DNA of 39,662 nucleotides from Nocardiopsis potens DSM 45234 (GCF_000341105.1 NZ_ANBB01000080.1:1-39662); one strand, 5' to 3'. Positions 1 through 8,165 are shown, counted from the first letter of the stretch. Made by a program: numbers and translations. The notes: generated from the letters alone by a model not told the origin.

Positions 1-460
1 TTCCCACTGTCGCCCTCGCCGCCCGCTTGAACCCCGACCCCGTGGGGCGCCGCGCCCGGGCGATCACCCTCGCCCCGCCCCTACCGGCGCCGTCGCCGCT
101 GCTTGGACCTCCGCCCTGCGGGGCGCCGCGCCCGACCGACCAGCCGGTCCCCCACTGCCGCCTTCGCTGCCCGTCTTGACCTTCGCTCTGTGGGGTGCCG
201 CGCTCGGGCGATCACCCTCGCCCCGTCCCTGCCGTTGCCGTCGCTGCCCGTCTTGACCTTCGCTTCGCGGGGCGCCGCGCCAAACCGGCCGGCCGGTCCC
301 CGCTGCTTCCCTCGCCGCCCGCTTGAACCTTCGCTCCGCGAGGCGCCGCGCCCGGGTGACCGCCTCCGTCCCGCCTCTGCCGTTGCCGTCGCCGCCGGTC
401 TGAACCGTCACCCCGTGGGGCGCCGCGCCGGACCGGCCGGCCGGTCCCCTCGTGCCCTCT
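1..460. repeat. Higher-order GC-rich tandem repeat (three ~148 bp dimers)
   Basis: The core GGGGCGCCGCGCC (with small variants) recurs at about 44, 120, 192, 269, 340 and 417, so spacing alternates 76, 72, 77, 71, 77. Two unit types alternate. Cores at 44, 192 and 340 are followed by CGGGCGATCACCCTCGCC or a relative; cores at 120, 269 and 417 by a version of GACCGGCCGGCCGGTCCCC. The true period is therefore a dimer of about 148 bp, and the array is cut by the left window edge. The open frames here on both strands are low-complexity Arg/Ala/Gly/Pro with no family resemblance, and I do not call genes. Function unknown. Confidence 0.8.
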
Positions 461-539
461 GATGTTCGGTGTTGCAACGGACGTTGGAGACCACCCGCTC
501 TGAAGGGGCCGCGACGTCGAGATCATCGGGGGGAGAGGC

Positions 540-570
540 GCCCGCCGCCGGGCTCCGTCCGCCGGCGGGC
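540..570 (-). terminator. Stem-loop after the P450 gene
   Basis: Arms GCCCGCCG (540-547) and CGGCGGGC (563-570) lie 50 nt past the P450 stop and are followed by the direct repeat GGGCCCCGAC x2 near 569-590. No T tract is present, so termination is inferred only from position and stem strength. Confidence 0.35.
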
Positions 571-619
571 CCCGACGGGCCCCGACGGGCGGCCGGCAGC
601 GGCCGGCGGCGGCCGGTGG

Positions 620-1826
620 TCAGGCGTCCCAGGTGACCGGGAGGCTCTTCGCCCCGTAGATGTCCGCGGTCTCCGGGCGGAGGGGGACCTCGTCGGCCGG
701 GACGGCCAGGCGCAGCGCGGGGAAGCGGGCGAGCAGCGCGGGCAGCGCCACCCGCATCTCGACCCGGGCCAGCTGCGCCCCCAGGCAGAGGTGCATGCCG
801 TGGCCGAAGGCCAGATGCCCCTCGGCCCGGCGGCGGACGTCGAGCACGTGGGGGTCGGTGAAGCGCTCGGGGTCGCGGTTGGCGGTGTGGTAGGAGAGGA
901 TCACCGTGCTGCCGGCCTCGATGGTCCGCCCGCCCAGCTCGACGTCCTCCAGCGCCGCCCGGGAGAACGTCTTGGCCACGGACAGGTAGCGCAGCAGCTC
1001 CTCCACCGCCCCGTCGGCGAGGCCGGGGTCGGCGCGCAGCGCGGCGAGCTGCGCCGGGTGGCGAAGCAGCGCGAAGGTGCCCAGCGCCAGCATGTTCGCG
1101 GTGGTGTCGAACCCGGCCCCCAGCAGGAGCAGGCCCATCCCCTTCAGCTCCTCGTCGGTGAAGTCGCCGTCGGTGAGGTCGCTGAGGATGTCGTCGGTGG
1201 GGTTCGCGCGCTTGGCGGCCACCAGCTCGGCGAGGTACTCCTGGGTCGCGGTGTAGGCCGCCATCAGCTCCTCGTCGCCGGTCTCCCCGTCGACGAACGA
1301 CTCGACGTTCGCCTGGAAGACGTCGCGGTCCCCGTAGGGCACCCCGAGCAGTTCGCAGATCACGATGGAGGGGATGGGTCGGGCGAACGCGGTCACCAGG
1401 TCCGCCGGCGGCCCGGCCTGCTCCATGGCGTCCAGGTGCTCGGCGGTGATCTGCTCGATCCGCTCGGTGAGCATCCGCATCCGCCGGGCGGTGAACCGGC
1501 CCGCGAGCGGTTTCCGGTACCGCCTGTGCAGCGGATCGTCCGTCAGGAGGAACTCCCCGGGCGCGGCCGGGGGGATCTCCATGCCGGTGACGTCGATGGT
1601 CGGGTGGAGCATGAGCTCCTTGCGCGAGCTGAACCGCGGGTCGGCCAGGACCGACCTGACCAGTTCGTACCCGGTGACCAGCCAGCCGGTTCGGCCGCCG
1701 GGGAAGGTGTAGCGGCTGATCGGGCCGTGCTCGCGGGCCTCGACCAGCTCCGCCGGGGGGGTCGAAGGGGCAGCCGGGCCGGCGCGCCGCGGGCATCGCG
1801 GTGACGGTGTGGAGGGTCTCGCTCAT
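620..1826 (-). CDS. Cytochrome P450, frameshifted near the N-terminus
   Basis: Soluble bacterial P450 monooxygenase; substrate unknown. The long intact part starts only at an internal Met (1612, 330 residues), but both flanking frames carry P450 sequence. An ATG at 1826 with a GAGGAA ribosome site encodes MSETLHTVTA... up to GCPFDPP, and the next frame continues with AELVEAREHGPISRYTFPGG. The join is a run of seven G (1755-1761, plus strand); six would restore one frame of about 401 residues. In that reconstruction the I-helix AGFDTT is near 237-242, the ExxR motif EELLRY near 275-280, and the heme loop FGHGMHLCLG has its ligand Cys near 347. All essential heme-domain motifs are intact, so this is either a sequencing slip or a fresh pseudogene. 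It is separated from the upstream exporter genes by a strong hairpin, so probably its own transcript. Confidence 0.85.
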
Positions 1827-1926
1827 GGCCGTTCCTCGTTTCGCGGTGGTGCGTATCGGGTGCTGACCGGGGGAGGGGGCGGCGGGTCCGCGGGAGCGGG
1901 CCGCCCGAGCGGGGGAGGGGGAAGGA

Positions 1927-1980
1927 GGCCGCCGGTGCGGGGCCGTGCGCCGGGAGGGCGCCCGGCGGGCACCGGCGGCC
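1927..1980 (-). terminator. Two-stage stem-loop between exporter operon and P450
   Basis: The outer stem is a perfect 12 bp (GGCCGCCGGTGC at 1927-1938, complement at 1969-1980). The inner stem is CGCCGGG (1948-1954) with CCCGGCG (1961-1967). It begins 34 nt after the permease stop. No U tract; likely end of the exporter transcript. Confidence 0.45.
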
Positions 1981-2013
1981 GTCCGCGGGCCGGGGCCGGG
2001 GCCGGGGGAGGGG

Positions 2014-2805
2014 CTAGGCCGACGGGGCGCGGTTGTACAGCCGCTTGGCCCAGACGTAGGAGACCAGGGTGATGCCGGCGCACCAGGCGACCGCGGCGGT
2101 CCAGGAGTCGCCGGCCCCGCCGCCGGTCAGCAGCGCGCGCAGCGTCTCGGTGAGCGGGGTGAAGGGCTGGTACTCGACGAACCAGCGCAGCCCGGCCGGC
2201 AGCGTCTCGGTCGGGACGAAGCCGCTGCCCAGGAAGGGCAGGAAGACCAGCGGCATGGGCAGGTTGCTCGCCGTCTCGACGCTCTTGGAGACCAGGCCCA
2301 GCGCCACCGACAGCCAGGTCAGGGCGTAGGAGGCCAGCGCCAGCAGGCCGATGGCGGCGAGCCACTCCGCCGGGCCGGCCGTCGGCCGGAACCCGATCAG
2401 CAGCGCCACCGCGGTGACCAGGGCGGTGATCAGCATCGCCTGGATCAGGCTCCCGACGACGTGGCCGGTCAGCACCGACACCCGGGCGATGTCCATGGTG
2501 CGGAACCGGGCGACGATGCCCTCGGCCATGTCCATGGCCACCGAGATGGCCGTCCCCTGGGCCGCGCTGGCCACCGTGATCAGCAGGACCCCAGGGGCGA
2601 TGTAGTCGAGGTAGTCGGCGCGGGCGGCGGCGGCCCCGCCCGCCCCGGCGCCCATGGCGCCGCCGAAGACGTACACGAACAGCAGCAGGAACAGGACCGG
2701 CATCCCCGCCAGCAGCAGGGTCATGGACGGGTAGCGGAGCATGTGCCGGAGCTGGCGGGCCACCATGGTGGCGGAGTCGCCGGCGGCGTGGGAGAGGGCG
2801 GTCAT
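2014..2805 (-). CDS. ABC-2 type transporter permease, DrrB-like
   Basis: Membrane half of an ABC exporter of the daunorubicin-resistance (DrrAB) type, 263 residues, in the cell membrane. About six hydrophobic segments are visible, starting with TLLLAGMPVLFLLLFVYVFG near residue 30. The family-typical amphipathic stretch AEGIVARFRTMDI and the loop FVPTETLPAGLRWFVEYQPF near the C-terminus are present. The ATG at 2805 overlaps the TGA of the ATPase gene (ATGA), so the two are translationally coupled and should form one complex. A longer reading in this frame runs antisense inside the ATPase gene and is not real. The cargo is not evident; DrrAB relatives export lipophilic drugs or lipids. Confidence 0.9.
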   Translation of the reverse strand: MTALSHAAGDSATMVARQLRHMLRYPSMTLLLAGMPVLFLLLFVYVFGGAMGAGAGGAAAARADYLDYIAPGVLLITVASAAQGTAISVAMDMAEGIVARFRTMDIARVSVLTGHVVGSLIQAMLITALVTAVALLIGFRPTAGPAEWLAAIGLLALASYALTWLSVALGLVSKSVETASNLPMPLVFLPFLGSGFVPTETLPAGLRWFVEYQPFTPLTETLRALLTGGGAGDSWTAAVAWCAGITLVSYVWAKRLYNRAPSA

Positions 2806-3767
2806 CGGTTCGCCTTCCGTGCGTGGCCGTTCGCGCCCCGGTTCCCGGTGAGCGCGAGAAAGACGTCGTCGAGGGCGGGCGTGTGCACCGACAGCTCCTC
2901 CGGGGCGATCGACGCGGTGTCGAGGCGGTCCAGCAGGTCGCGCAGGGACGCGACCCCTCCCCCTCCGGGGACCTTGAGCGCGAGCGACTCGGGGTCGGTC
3001 TCGCCGCCCAGCTTCTCGGCCGCGGACGCCAGCGCGCCGGCCTCGGCGAAGCGGAGCAGGACGTGGCCGCCGGGGACCCGGCGCTTGAGCTCGGCGGCGG
3101 TGCCCTCGGCCACGATCGTGCCGCGGTCCAGGACCGCGATCCGGTCCGCGAGCCGGTCGGCCTCCTCCAGGTACTGCGTGGTGAGGAAGACCGTGGCGCC
3201 GTCGGCCACGAGGTCGCGGATGATCTGCCACATGTCCCGGCGGCTGCGCGGGTCCAGTCCGGTGGTCGGCTCGTCCAGGAAGATCAGCCGCGGCTCGCCC
3301 ACCAGGGTCATCGCCAGGTCGAGCCGGCGGCGCATGCCCCCGGAGTAGGCGGCGGCGGGCTTCTTCGCCGCGTCGGCCAGGTCGAACCGCTCCAGCAGGC
3401 CGGCGGTGCGGCGGCGGGCGGCGGCGCCGCGCAGGCGGTGCAGCCCCGCCATGAGCATCAGGTTCTCCTGCCCGGTGAGCAGGCCGTCCACCGCCGAGTA
3501 CTGCCCGGTGACGCCGATCGCGGCGCGCACCGCGTCCGGGTCGGCGGCCAGGTCGTGCCCGAAGATCCGGGCCCGGCCGCCGTCCGCGCGGATCAGGGTG
3601 GACAGGATCTTCACCATGGTGGTCTTGCCGGCGCCGTTCGGTCCGAGCAGCGAGAAGATCGTTCCCGCCGGGATCTCCAGGTCGACGCCGTCCAGCACGG
3701 TCTGGTCCCGGTAGGACTTGCGGAGGCCCTCGACCGAGACGGCGGGGCGGGGGGTGTTCCGTGGCAT
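2802..3767 (-). CDS. ABC transporter ATP-binding protein, DrrA-like
   Basis: Cytoplasmic ATPase of the exporter, 321 residues, the usual DrrA length. Walker A GPNGAGKTT is at 42-50, the Q-loop GVTGQYSAVDGLLTG near 85-99, signature YSGGMRRR at 141-148, Walker B LIFLDEP at 161-167, and the switch region TTQYLEEADRLADRIAVL follows. The C-terminal ~90 residues are the regulatory tail typical of DrrA proteins. Its start lies 22 nt after the stop of the DUF4097 gene and its end overlaps the permease start, so DUF4097-ATPase-permease is an operon. Confidence 0.92.
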   Translation of the reverse strand: MPRNTPRPAVSVEGLRKSYRDQTVLDGVDLEIPAGTIFSLLGPNGAGKTTMVKILSTLIRADGGRARIFGHDLAADPDAVRAAIGVTGQYSAVDGLLTGQENLMLMAGLHRLRGAAARRRTAGLLERFDLADAAKKPAAAYSGGMRRRLDLAMTLVGEPRLIFLDEPTTGLDPRSRRDMWQIIRDLVADGATVFLTTQYLEEADRLADRIAVLDRGTIVAEGTAAELKRRVPGGHVLLRFAEAGALASAAEKLGGETDPESLALKVPGGGGVASLRDLLDRLDTASIAPEELSVHTPALDDVFLALTGNRGANGHARKANR

Positions 3768-3789
3768 GTCCGTGTCTCCGTCTCTCCGG

Positions 3790-4587
3790 TCAGGCGCGGC
3801 GGACCGTGATGTCGCCGTGGACGCTGCGGGCGCGGACCTCGACGGTCTCCTCGGCGGGCCCGGGCTCGGCGGCGGCCTCCAGCGAGCTGCGCACGACGCC
3901 CTTCTTGGACACCGCGTCCAGCCAGGCGGCGGTGCCCTCGCGGACGCCGATCTCCATTTCGCCGTAGGAGGTCTCCACGTCGATGCGGCCGGCGGAGACC
4001 CGGCCGAGCCGGATGCCGCCGTGGGTGGTGCGCGCGGTGACGGAGGCCGGGGTCCGGTCGGCGGTGATGTCGCCGTGCGCGGAGTTCGCCTTGAGGTCCC
4101 CGGTCACCGTGCCGAGGGTGAGGGCCCCGCCGGAGGACTTGACGGTGGCGGAGCCGCGGATCTCCCCCGCCCGGACCCAGCCGTACCCGGTGGTGAGCTC
4201 GGCGTTCCCGGCGATGATGTCCACCGCGATGTTGCCGTTGGACAGGGAGATCTCGGCGGCGCCCAGGCGCCCGTCGCAGCGGATGGTGCCGAAACCGCCC
4301 GCGGCCTTGAGGCGCGAGCCCGCGGGCAGCTCGACGGTGATGTCGACCATGCCCTTGCGGCCGACCACCCGGCCCAGGCCGGAGGGCTGGGGGTCGCGCA
4401 CTTCGAGGCGGCCGCCGGCGTAGGCGACCTCGACCTGCTCGGCGGCGCGCACGTCGCTGTCCTTGGACTCGTCGCGCGGGCGGACCTCGACGGTGGTCTC
4501 GGTCCGGTCGCCGGCGCTGATCTGCACGGTTCCGGCGACCAGGGTGAGGTCGACGGTGATGGGCTCGGGGGTGCCGAAATTCGGCAT
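3790..4587 (-). CDS. DUF4097 family beta-strand-repeat protein
   Basis: 265 residues made almost entirely of short repeated beta strands, the bactofilin/adhesin-like solenoid of DUF4097. Examples are the rungs GNIAVDIIAGNAELTTGYG, GSATVKSSGGALTLGTVTG and GRIDVETSYGEMEIG. No signal peptide or membrane segment is visible, so it should be cytoplasmic unless carried by a partner. The biochemical role of the family is unknown. It often sits between a small ribbon-helix-helix protein and DrrAB-like transporter genes in actinomycetes, as here. It is the first gene of the transporter operon and has a dyad and a hairpin upstream. Confidence 0.85.
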   Translation of the reverse strand: MPNFGTPEPITVDLTLVAGTVQISAGDRTETTVEVRPRDESKDSDVRAAEQVEVAYAGGRLEVRDPQPSGLGRVVGRKGMVDITVELPAGSRLKAAGGFGTIRCDGRLGAAEISLSNGNIAVDIIAGNAELTTGYGWVRAGEIRGSATVKSSGGALTLGTVTGDLKANSAHGDITADRTPASVTARTTHGGIRLGRVSAGRIDVETSYGEMEIGVREGTAAWLDAVSKKGVVRSSLEAAAEPGPAEETVEVRARSVHGDITVRRA

Positions 4588-4616
4588 GGCTGTCTCCAGG
4601 AAGTGGCGGTGGTGAG

Positions 4617-4637
4617 CGTCTCCGCTGGTCGGAGACG
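4617..4637 (-). promoter_or_regulatory. Dyad upstream of DUF4097-DrrAB operon
   Basis: The inverted repeat CGTCTCCG-CTGGT-CGGAGACG has perfect 8-bp arms and ends 30 nt before the DUF4097 start. Its size and position fit an operator or a 5'-leader hairpin. The binding protein is unknown; it does not resemble the TGGCGTCA sites upstream of the RHH gene. Confidence 0.4.
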
Positions 4638-4652
4638 TACTGGAAGAGGTGT

Positions 4653-4677
4653 GCCGGGGCCGGCCGGCGGCCCCGGC
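4653..4677 (-). terminator. Stem-loop after the RHH regulator gene
   Basis: GCCGGGGCCG (4653-4662), 5-nt loop, CGGCCCCGGC (4668-4677): a perfect 10-bp stem starting 35 nt past the regulator stop. No T run. It may reduce read-through into the DUF4097 operon. Confidence 0.4.
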
Positions 4678-4712
4678 AGGTGGTCAGCGGGCCCGGCCGG
4701 TGCGGCGGGCGG

Positions 4713-5231
4713 TCAGCGGACCCAGCCGGTGTAGCCGCGCCCGACCTGGTGGGTGCGGGGCTCGGGGCGGCGCCGGCCGCCCTCGACCGCCCCGGACACC
4801 GCGCGCACCAGCCAGGCGTTGACCGAGAGCCCCTCGGCCCGGGCCGCCTCCTCGACCCGCGGCTTGAGCCGGTCGGGCAGGCGGAGGGTGATCCGCGAGG
4901 TGCCGCCCTCCTCGGCCTCGGGCCGGGGGGCGGCCTCCTCCGGCGGCGGGGGTGGCGTCGCGATGCCGTCATCGGGGGCGTCGCCGAAGTCGGGTGACGT
5001 CACGATGAAGTCGGTCTGCCGCCCGCGCAGCCGCACCTCGACCGAGCCGGGGGCGAGGTCCCGGGTGATCTCGTCGGCGGCGGCGGACAGGGCGTCCAGC
5101 AGGGCGAGCCGGGAGGCGGGTTCGAGGGCGGTGCCGAGGCGCTCGGCGATGACCCGGGTCTCCTCGTCCCCGGCTTCGGCGGCCGCCAGGAGCTGGCGGC
5201 GGAGTTCGTCGACGTACGGCATCAAGTCCAT
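4713..5231 (-). CDS. Ribbon-helix-helix (HicB/Arc-like) regulator
   Basis: 172-residue DNA-binding protein. The C-terminal part (about 110-150) is a ribbon-helix-helix: strand SRITLRLPDRLKPRVEEAA, then EGLSVNAWLVRAVSGAVEGG, the HicB-antitoxin-like type that binds DNA as a dimer. Residues 1-90 form a separate helical/alpha-beta domain (DELRRQLLAAAEAGDEETRV...), linked by a Pro/Glu-rich spacer near 90-105. No toxin gene is next to it, so it is more likely a transcription regulator of the DUF4097/DrrAB genes than an antitoxin. Its ATG overlaps the first of several TGNCGTCA elements, which points to autoregulation. Confidence 0.8.
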   Translation of the reverse strand: MDLMPYVDELRRQLLAAAEAGDEETRVIAERLGTALEPASRLALLDALSAAADEITRDLAPGSVEVRLRGRQTDFIVTSPDFGDAPDDGIATPPPPPEEAAPRPEAEEGGTSRITLRLPDRLKPRVEEAARAEGLSVNAWLVRAVSGAVEGGRRRPEPRTHQVGRGYTGWVR

Positions 5232-5292
5232 GACGTCATGATGGCGTCATTAGTGGCGTCAAGTCAAGCCCTCCGGGTCGACGATGACGCCA
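5231..5292. promoter_or_regulatory. Operator array TGNCGTCA upstream of the RHH gene
   Basis: TGACGTCA (5231-5238), TGGCGTCA (5242-5249) and TGGCGTCA (5254-5261) lie at 11-12 bp steps, one helical turn, and an inverted copy TGACGCCA is at 5285-5292. Closely spaced direct repeats in phase with the helix are typical of ribbon-helix-helix operators. The first copy overlaps the start codon of the RHH gene. Confidence 0.6.
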
Positions 5293-5344
5293 CTCCCCGG
5301 ATCCGCGGCATCCGGCCGGGTGCGGCCGGGCGCCCGCCCCGAAG

Positions 5345-5410
5345 CCGATGGTCTCGGCGCCGCGGCCCTGCCGGAACGCTCCGGCAGGGCCGCGGCGCCG
5401 AGACCATCGG
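5345..5410. repeat. 31-bp perfect inverted repeat
   Basis: Left arm 5345-5375 begins CCGATGGTCTCGG; right arm 5380-5410 is its exact complement, around a 4-nt loop ACGC. It lies just beyond the T-tract terminator of the amidase operon and upstream of the RHH gene. A stem this long and perfect is rare and could be a back-up terminator, a processing site or a protein target. Confidence 0.8.
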
Positions 5411-5417
5411 GGCGGCG

Positions 5418-5460
5418 AAAAAGGGGAGGGACGCGGTCCCCTCCTCCGCGTCCCTCCCCT
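5418..5460 (-). terminator. Rho-independent terminator of the amidase operon
   Basis: On the minus strand: AGGGGAGGGACGCGG (5460-5446), 9-nt loop, CCGCGTCCCTCCCCT (5436-5422), then a TTTTT tract (5422-5418). The stem is 15 bp without mismatch. It starts 23 nt after the amidase stop. Confidence 0.8.
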
Positions 5461-5482
5461 CAGGCGCCCCGGCCTCCGCCCT

Positions 5483-6931
5483 CTAGGGCCAGAGGTGCGC
5501 CCACGGGCGGGCCCGCTCGAAGGCGTGCGCCGCGGCGAGGACCAGGGCGTCGGAGTGGCGCGGGCCGACGATCTGCAGGCCGATCGGGAGGCCGGCGGAG
5601 GAGAACCCGCACGGGACGCTGGCCGCCGGCTGCGAGGTCATGTTGAACGGGTAGCTGAACCCCGCCCAGGACGTCCAGCGCGGGTCGGGCCAGTCCGGCG
5701 GGACCTCGCGGCCCGCCTCGAACGCGGTGATCGGCATGGCCGGGGTGAGCAGCAGGTCGTACTCCCGGTGGAAGCGGCCCATCCGCTCGCCCAGCGCCAT
5801 CCGGGTCGCGGTGGCGGTCAGGTAGTCCTGCGCCGAGTAGGACAGGCCCTCCGCGATGATCTCGCGCAGCCCCGGGTCGATCAGGTGCCGGCGCTCCTCG
5901 GGGACGTTCTCCATCGCCTTGGCGGCGCCGCTGAACCAGAGCACGTGGAAGTCCCGCCGGCAGTCGGACAGCGGCGGGTCGGCGCGCACCACCTCCGCGC
6001 CGAGCTCGGTGAAGGCGCCGACGGCGGCCTCCACCGACGCGGCCACCTCCGGGTCGACGTCCAGCCCCCACAGCGCGGGGCTGTAGGCGATCCGCAGGCC
6101 GCGCACGCCCCGCTCGCCCAGCGCCGCGGAGAACGGGGCGGCGGGCGGGGCCAGCGCGCCCCAGTCCCGCGGGTCCGGGCCGGTGATCACGTCCATCATC
6201 AGCGCGGCGTCGGCCACCGTGCGGGTGATCGGGCCGGAGTGCGCCAGCGAGCCGAACGCGCTCGCCGGGTAGTGCGGGACCAGCCCCCAGGTCGGCTTGA
6301 GCGCGAAGACCCCGGTGAACGAGGCCGGGATGCGCACCGAGCCGCCGCCGTCGGTGCCGGTGGCCAGCGGCCCCATCCCCGCCGCGACCGCGGCCGACGC
6401 GCCGCCGCTGGACCCGCCCGGGGTGGCCGAGAGGTCCCACGGGTTGCGGGTGACGCCGGTGAGCGGGCTGTCCGTGACGCCCTTCCAGGCGATCTCCGGG
6501 GTGGTGGTCTTGCCGGTGAACACCGAGCCGGCCTCGCGCAGCCGGGCCACCACCGGGGAGTCCTCCGACCACTCCCGGTCCGGGTCGGCGGTGGCCGAGC
6601 CGCGCAGCGTGGGGTGGCCCTCGGTGAGCATGATGTCCTTGATCGAGACCGGCACCCCGTCCAGCGGGCCGGCCGGCTCCCCGCGCCGCCACCGCTCGGC
6701 CGAGGCCTTCGCCGCCGCGCGCGCCTCGTCCGGCCACACCTGGCAGAACGCGTTCAGCGCCGGGTTCTCCCTGTCGATCCGGGCCAGCACCGACTCCACC
6801 GCCTCCACCGGGGACAGCGCGCCCGAGGCGTATCTGGCGAGCAGCTCGGTGGCGGGCAGCTCGGCGGGCGAGGCGGGCCCGCCCTGGGCGGGGACGGCCG
6901 CGGCGCGGTCCCGTTCCGATCCGATCGTCAT
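5483..6931 (-). CDS. Amidase signature family hydrolase
   Basis: 482-residue amidase, full length for the family. It hydrolyses a carboxamide to acid and ammonia or amine; the substrate is unknown. The Ser-cisSer-Lys triad is visible: Lys98 in PVSIKDI, cis-Ser174 in TPGGSSGGASA, and nucleophile Ser198 in TGTDGGGSVRIPAS. It lacks a GatA-like operon context, so it is a catabolic amidase rather than the tRNA amidotransferase subunit. A GAGGAGAGAGG ribosome site precedes the ATG. It is second in an operon 42 nt behind the D-2-hydroxyacid dehydrogenase and ends in a T-tract terminator. Expression is probably controlled by GntR through the operator upstream of its partner gene. Confidence 0.9.
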   Translation of the reverse strand: MTIGSERDRAAAVPAQGGPASPAELPATELLARYASGALSPVEAVESVLARIDRENPALNAFCQVWPDEARAAAKASAERWRRGEPAGPLDGVPVSIKDIMLTEGHPTLRGSATADPDREWSEDSPVVARLREAGSVFTGKTTTPEIAWKGVTDSPLTGVTRNPWDLSATPGGSSGGASAAVAAGMGPLATGTDGGGSVRIPASFTGVFALKPTWGLVPHYPASAFGSLAHSGPITRTVADAALMMDVITGPDPRDWGALAPPAAPFSAALGERGVRGLRIAYSPALWGLDVDPEVAASVEAAVGAFTELGAEVVRADPPLSDCRRDFHVLWFSGAAKAMENVPEERRHLIDPGLREIIAEGLSYSAQDYLTATATRMALGERMGRFHREYDLLLTPAMPITAFEAGREVPPDWPDPRWTSWAGFSYPFNMTSQPAASVPCGFSSAGLPIGLQIVGPRHSDALVLAAAHAFERARPWAHLWP

Positions 6932-6973
6932 CGGTGCGACCTCTCTCCTCGTGACGGCCCGCGCGGTGCGGGT

Positions 6974-8002
6974 TCAGTGCCCGGCGGGGTAGCCCCGCCG
7001 CTTGTCCACGACGTTGCGCAGCGGCTCGCCGGCGAGGTAGCGGCCGAGCTCGTCCAGGAAGAGCCGGACCAGCTCGTCCTTCCACCCCTCGACGTCGCCG
7101 GACATGTGCGGCGAGACGATGACCTGCGGCATCGACCACAGCGGGGAGTCCGGCGGCAGCGGCTCGGCGGCGAACACGTCCAGCGCGGCGCCGGCCACGG
7201 CGCCCGAGCGCAGCGCGCGGACCAGGTCCTCCTCGACCACGGTGGGGCCGCGGCCGACGTTGACCAGCCGGGCGGTGGGGCGCATCCGGCCCAGCGCCTC
7301 CGCCCCGATCAGCCCGCGGGTGGCCGGGGTGAGCGGCGCGGCGGCGATCACGTAGTCGGCGCGCGGCAGCGCCTCGTGCAGCCCGGCGCCGGGGACCTCC
7401 AGCGAGGCCTCGACCACGGTGCCGAAGTCCGGGTCGCCGGTGCGCGGGGTGCGGCCCGCGCCCTCCACGGTCATCCCGGCGGCGGAGAGCAGCCGGGCGA
7501 TGGCCCGCCCGATCCCGCCGGTGCCGATGACCAGCGCGTGCCGCCCGGCGACCGGCTCGGTCTCGCGCCACTTCCAGGTGCGCTCGCGCTGCAGGTCGCG
7601 GGTGATGTGCAGGCCCTTGGCGAAGGAGACGACGAAGCCCAGCACGGTCTCGGCGATGGGCCGGTCGAAGACGCCGCGCGAGTTGGTGACGGTGGTGCCG
7701 CTCTCCACCAGGCCGGGGAACATCAGGTTGTCCACCCCGGTGGTGGCGGCGTGCACCCACTCCAGCGCGTCGGCCTTGGGCCAGGCCGCGGTGAGCGCCT
7801 CGGTGAACAGGTCCCACACCAGCAGCACCCGGGCGCCGGGCAGGGCGTCGCCGAGGGTGTCGGCGGTGGCGTAGTCGACCGCGGCGAGGCCGGGGCGGCC
7901 GTCGATCCGCTCGCGGCCGGGCGGCAGCTCGCCGCCGTGCAGCACGACGAGGCGCGGCGCCGAGGGGGCTCCGCTGGACGGGGACGGGGTTCCGGTGGTC
8001 AC
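6974..8002 (-). CDS. D-2-hydroxyacid dehydrogenase
   Basis: 342-residue NAD(P)-dependent oxidoreductase interconverting D-2-hydroxyacids and 2-oxoacids. The Rossmann motif ALVIGTGGIGRAIARLL lies in the middle. The catalytic Arg is in RLVNVGRGPTVVEED, the Glu is in the following AAEPLPPDSPLW region, and the His is in VIVSPHMSGD. Residues 1-20 are a Pro/Ser-rich extension, so a later start is possible. It is first gene of the operon with the amidase. Its promoter (TTGACA, 18 nt, TAGCGT) is overlapped by a GntR-type operator. Substrate unknown; context suggests a step in the same catabolic path as the isomerases encoded divergently. Confidence 0.88.
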   Translation of the reverse strand: MTTGTPSPSSGAPSAPRLVVLHGGELPPGRERIDGRPGLAAVDYATADTLGDALPGARVLLVWDLFTEALTAAWPKADALEWVHAATTGVDNLMFPGLVESGTTVTNSRGVFDRPIAETVLGFVVSFAKGLHITRDLQRERTWKWRETEPVAGRHALVIGTGGIGRAIARLLSAAGMTVEGAGRTPRTGDPDFGTVVEASLEVPGAGLHEALPRADYVIAAAPLTPATRGLIGAEALGRMRPTARLVNVGRGPTVVEEDLVRALRSGAVAGAALDVFAAEPLPPDSPLWSMPQVIVSPHMSGDVEGWKDELVRLFLDELGRYLAGEPLRNVVDKRRGYPAGH

Positions 8003-8059
8003 GAAGGCGGCTCCGGATCGGCGGTGCGGGCCGCGGCGGTGCTCCGCCGGGCGGTTGAA

Positions 8060-8095
8060 ACGCTAGGGACCCGCACGGTGGATTGTCAACAATCC
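8060..8095 (-). promoter_or_regulatory. Promoter and GntR-type operator for the dehydrogenase-amidase operon
   Basis: The dyad GGATTGT-CA-ACAATCC spans 8080-8095. On the minus strand it contains a perfect -35 box TTGACA (8089-8084). An 18-nt spacer then leads to TAGCGT (8065-8060) as the -10. A repressor bound here would cover the -35 region. Confidence 0.7.
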
Positions 8096-8165
8096 GCAAT
8101 CGGCCGTGAACTGCGATGTCGGCGGCGCTCCGGGGGCGCGGCCGGGATCGGGGCCGGTGTCGCCG

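Noticed and set aside
1-526. Possible genes in the left repeat array
   Set aside because: Open frames exist on both strands, but there is no ribosome site, no family signal and the sequence is a tandem repeat.
4713-5231. HicAB toxin-antitoxin pair
   Set aside because: The RHH part is HicB-like, but there is no small HicA-type double-stranded RNA-binding toxin frame on either side.
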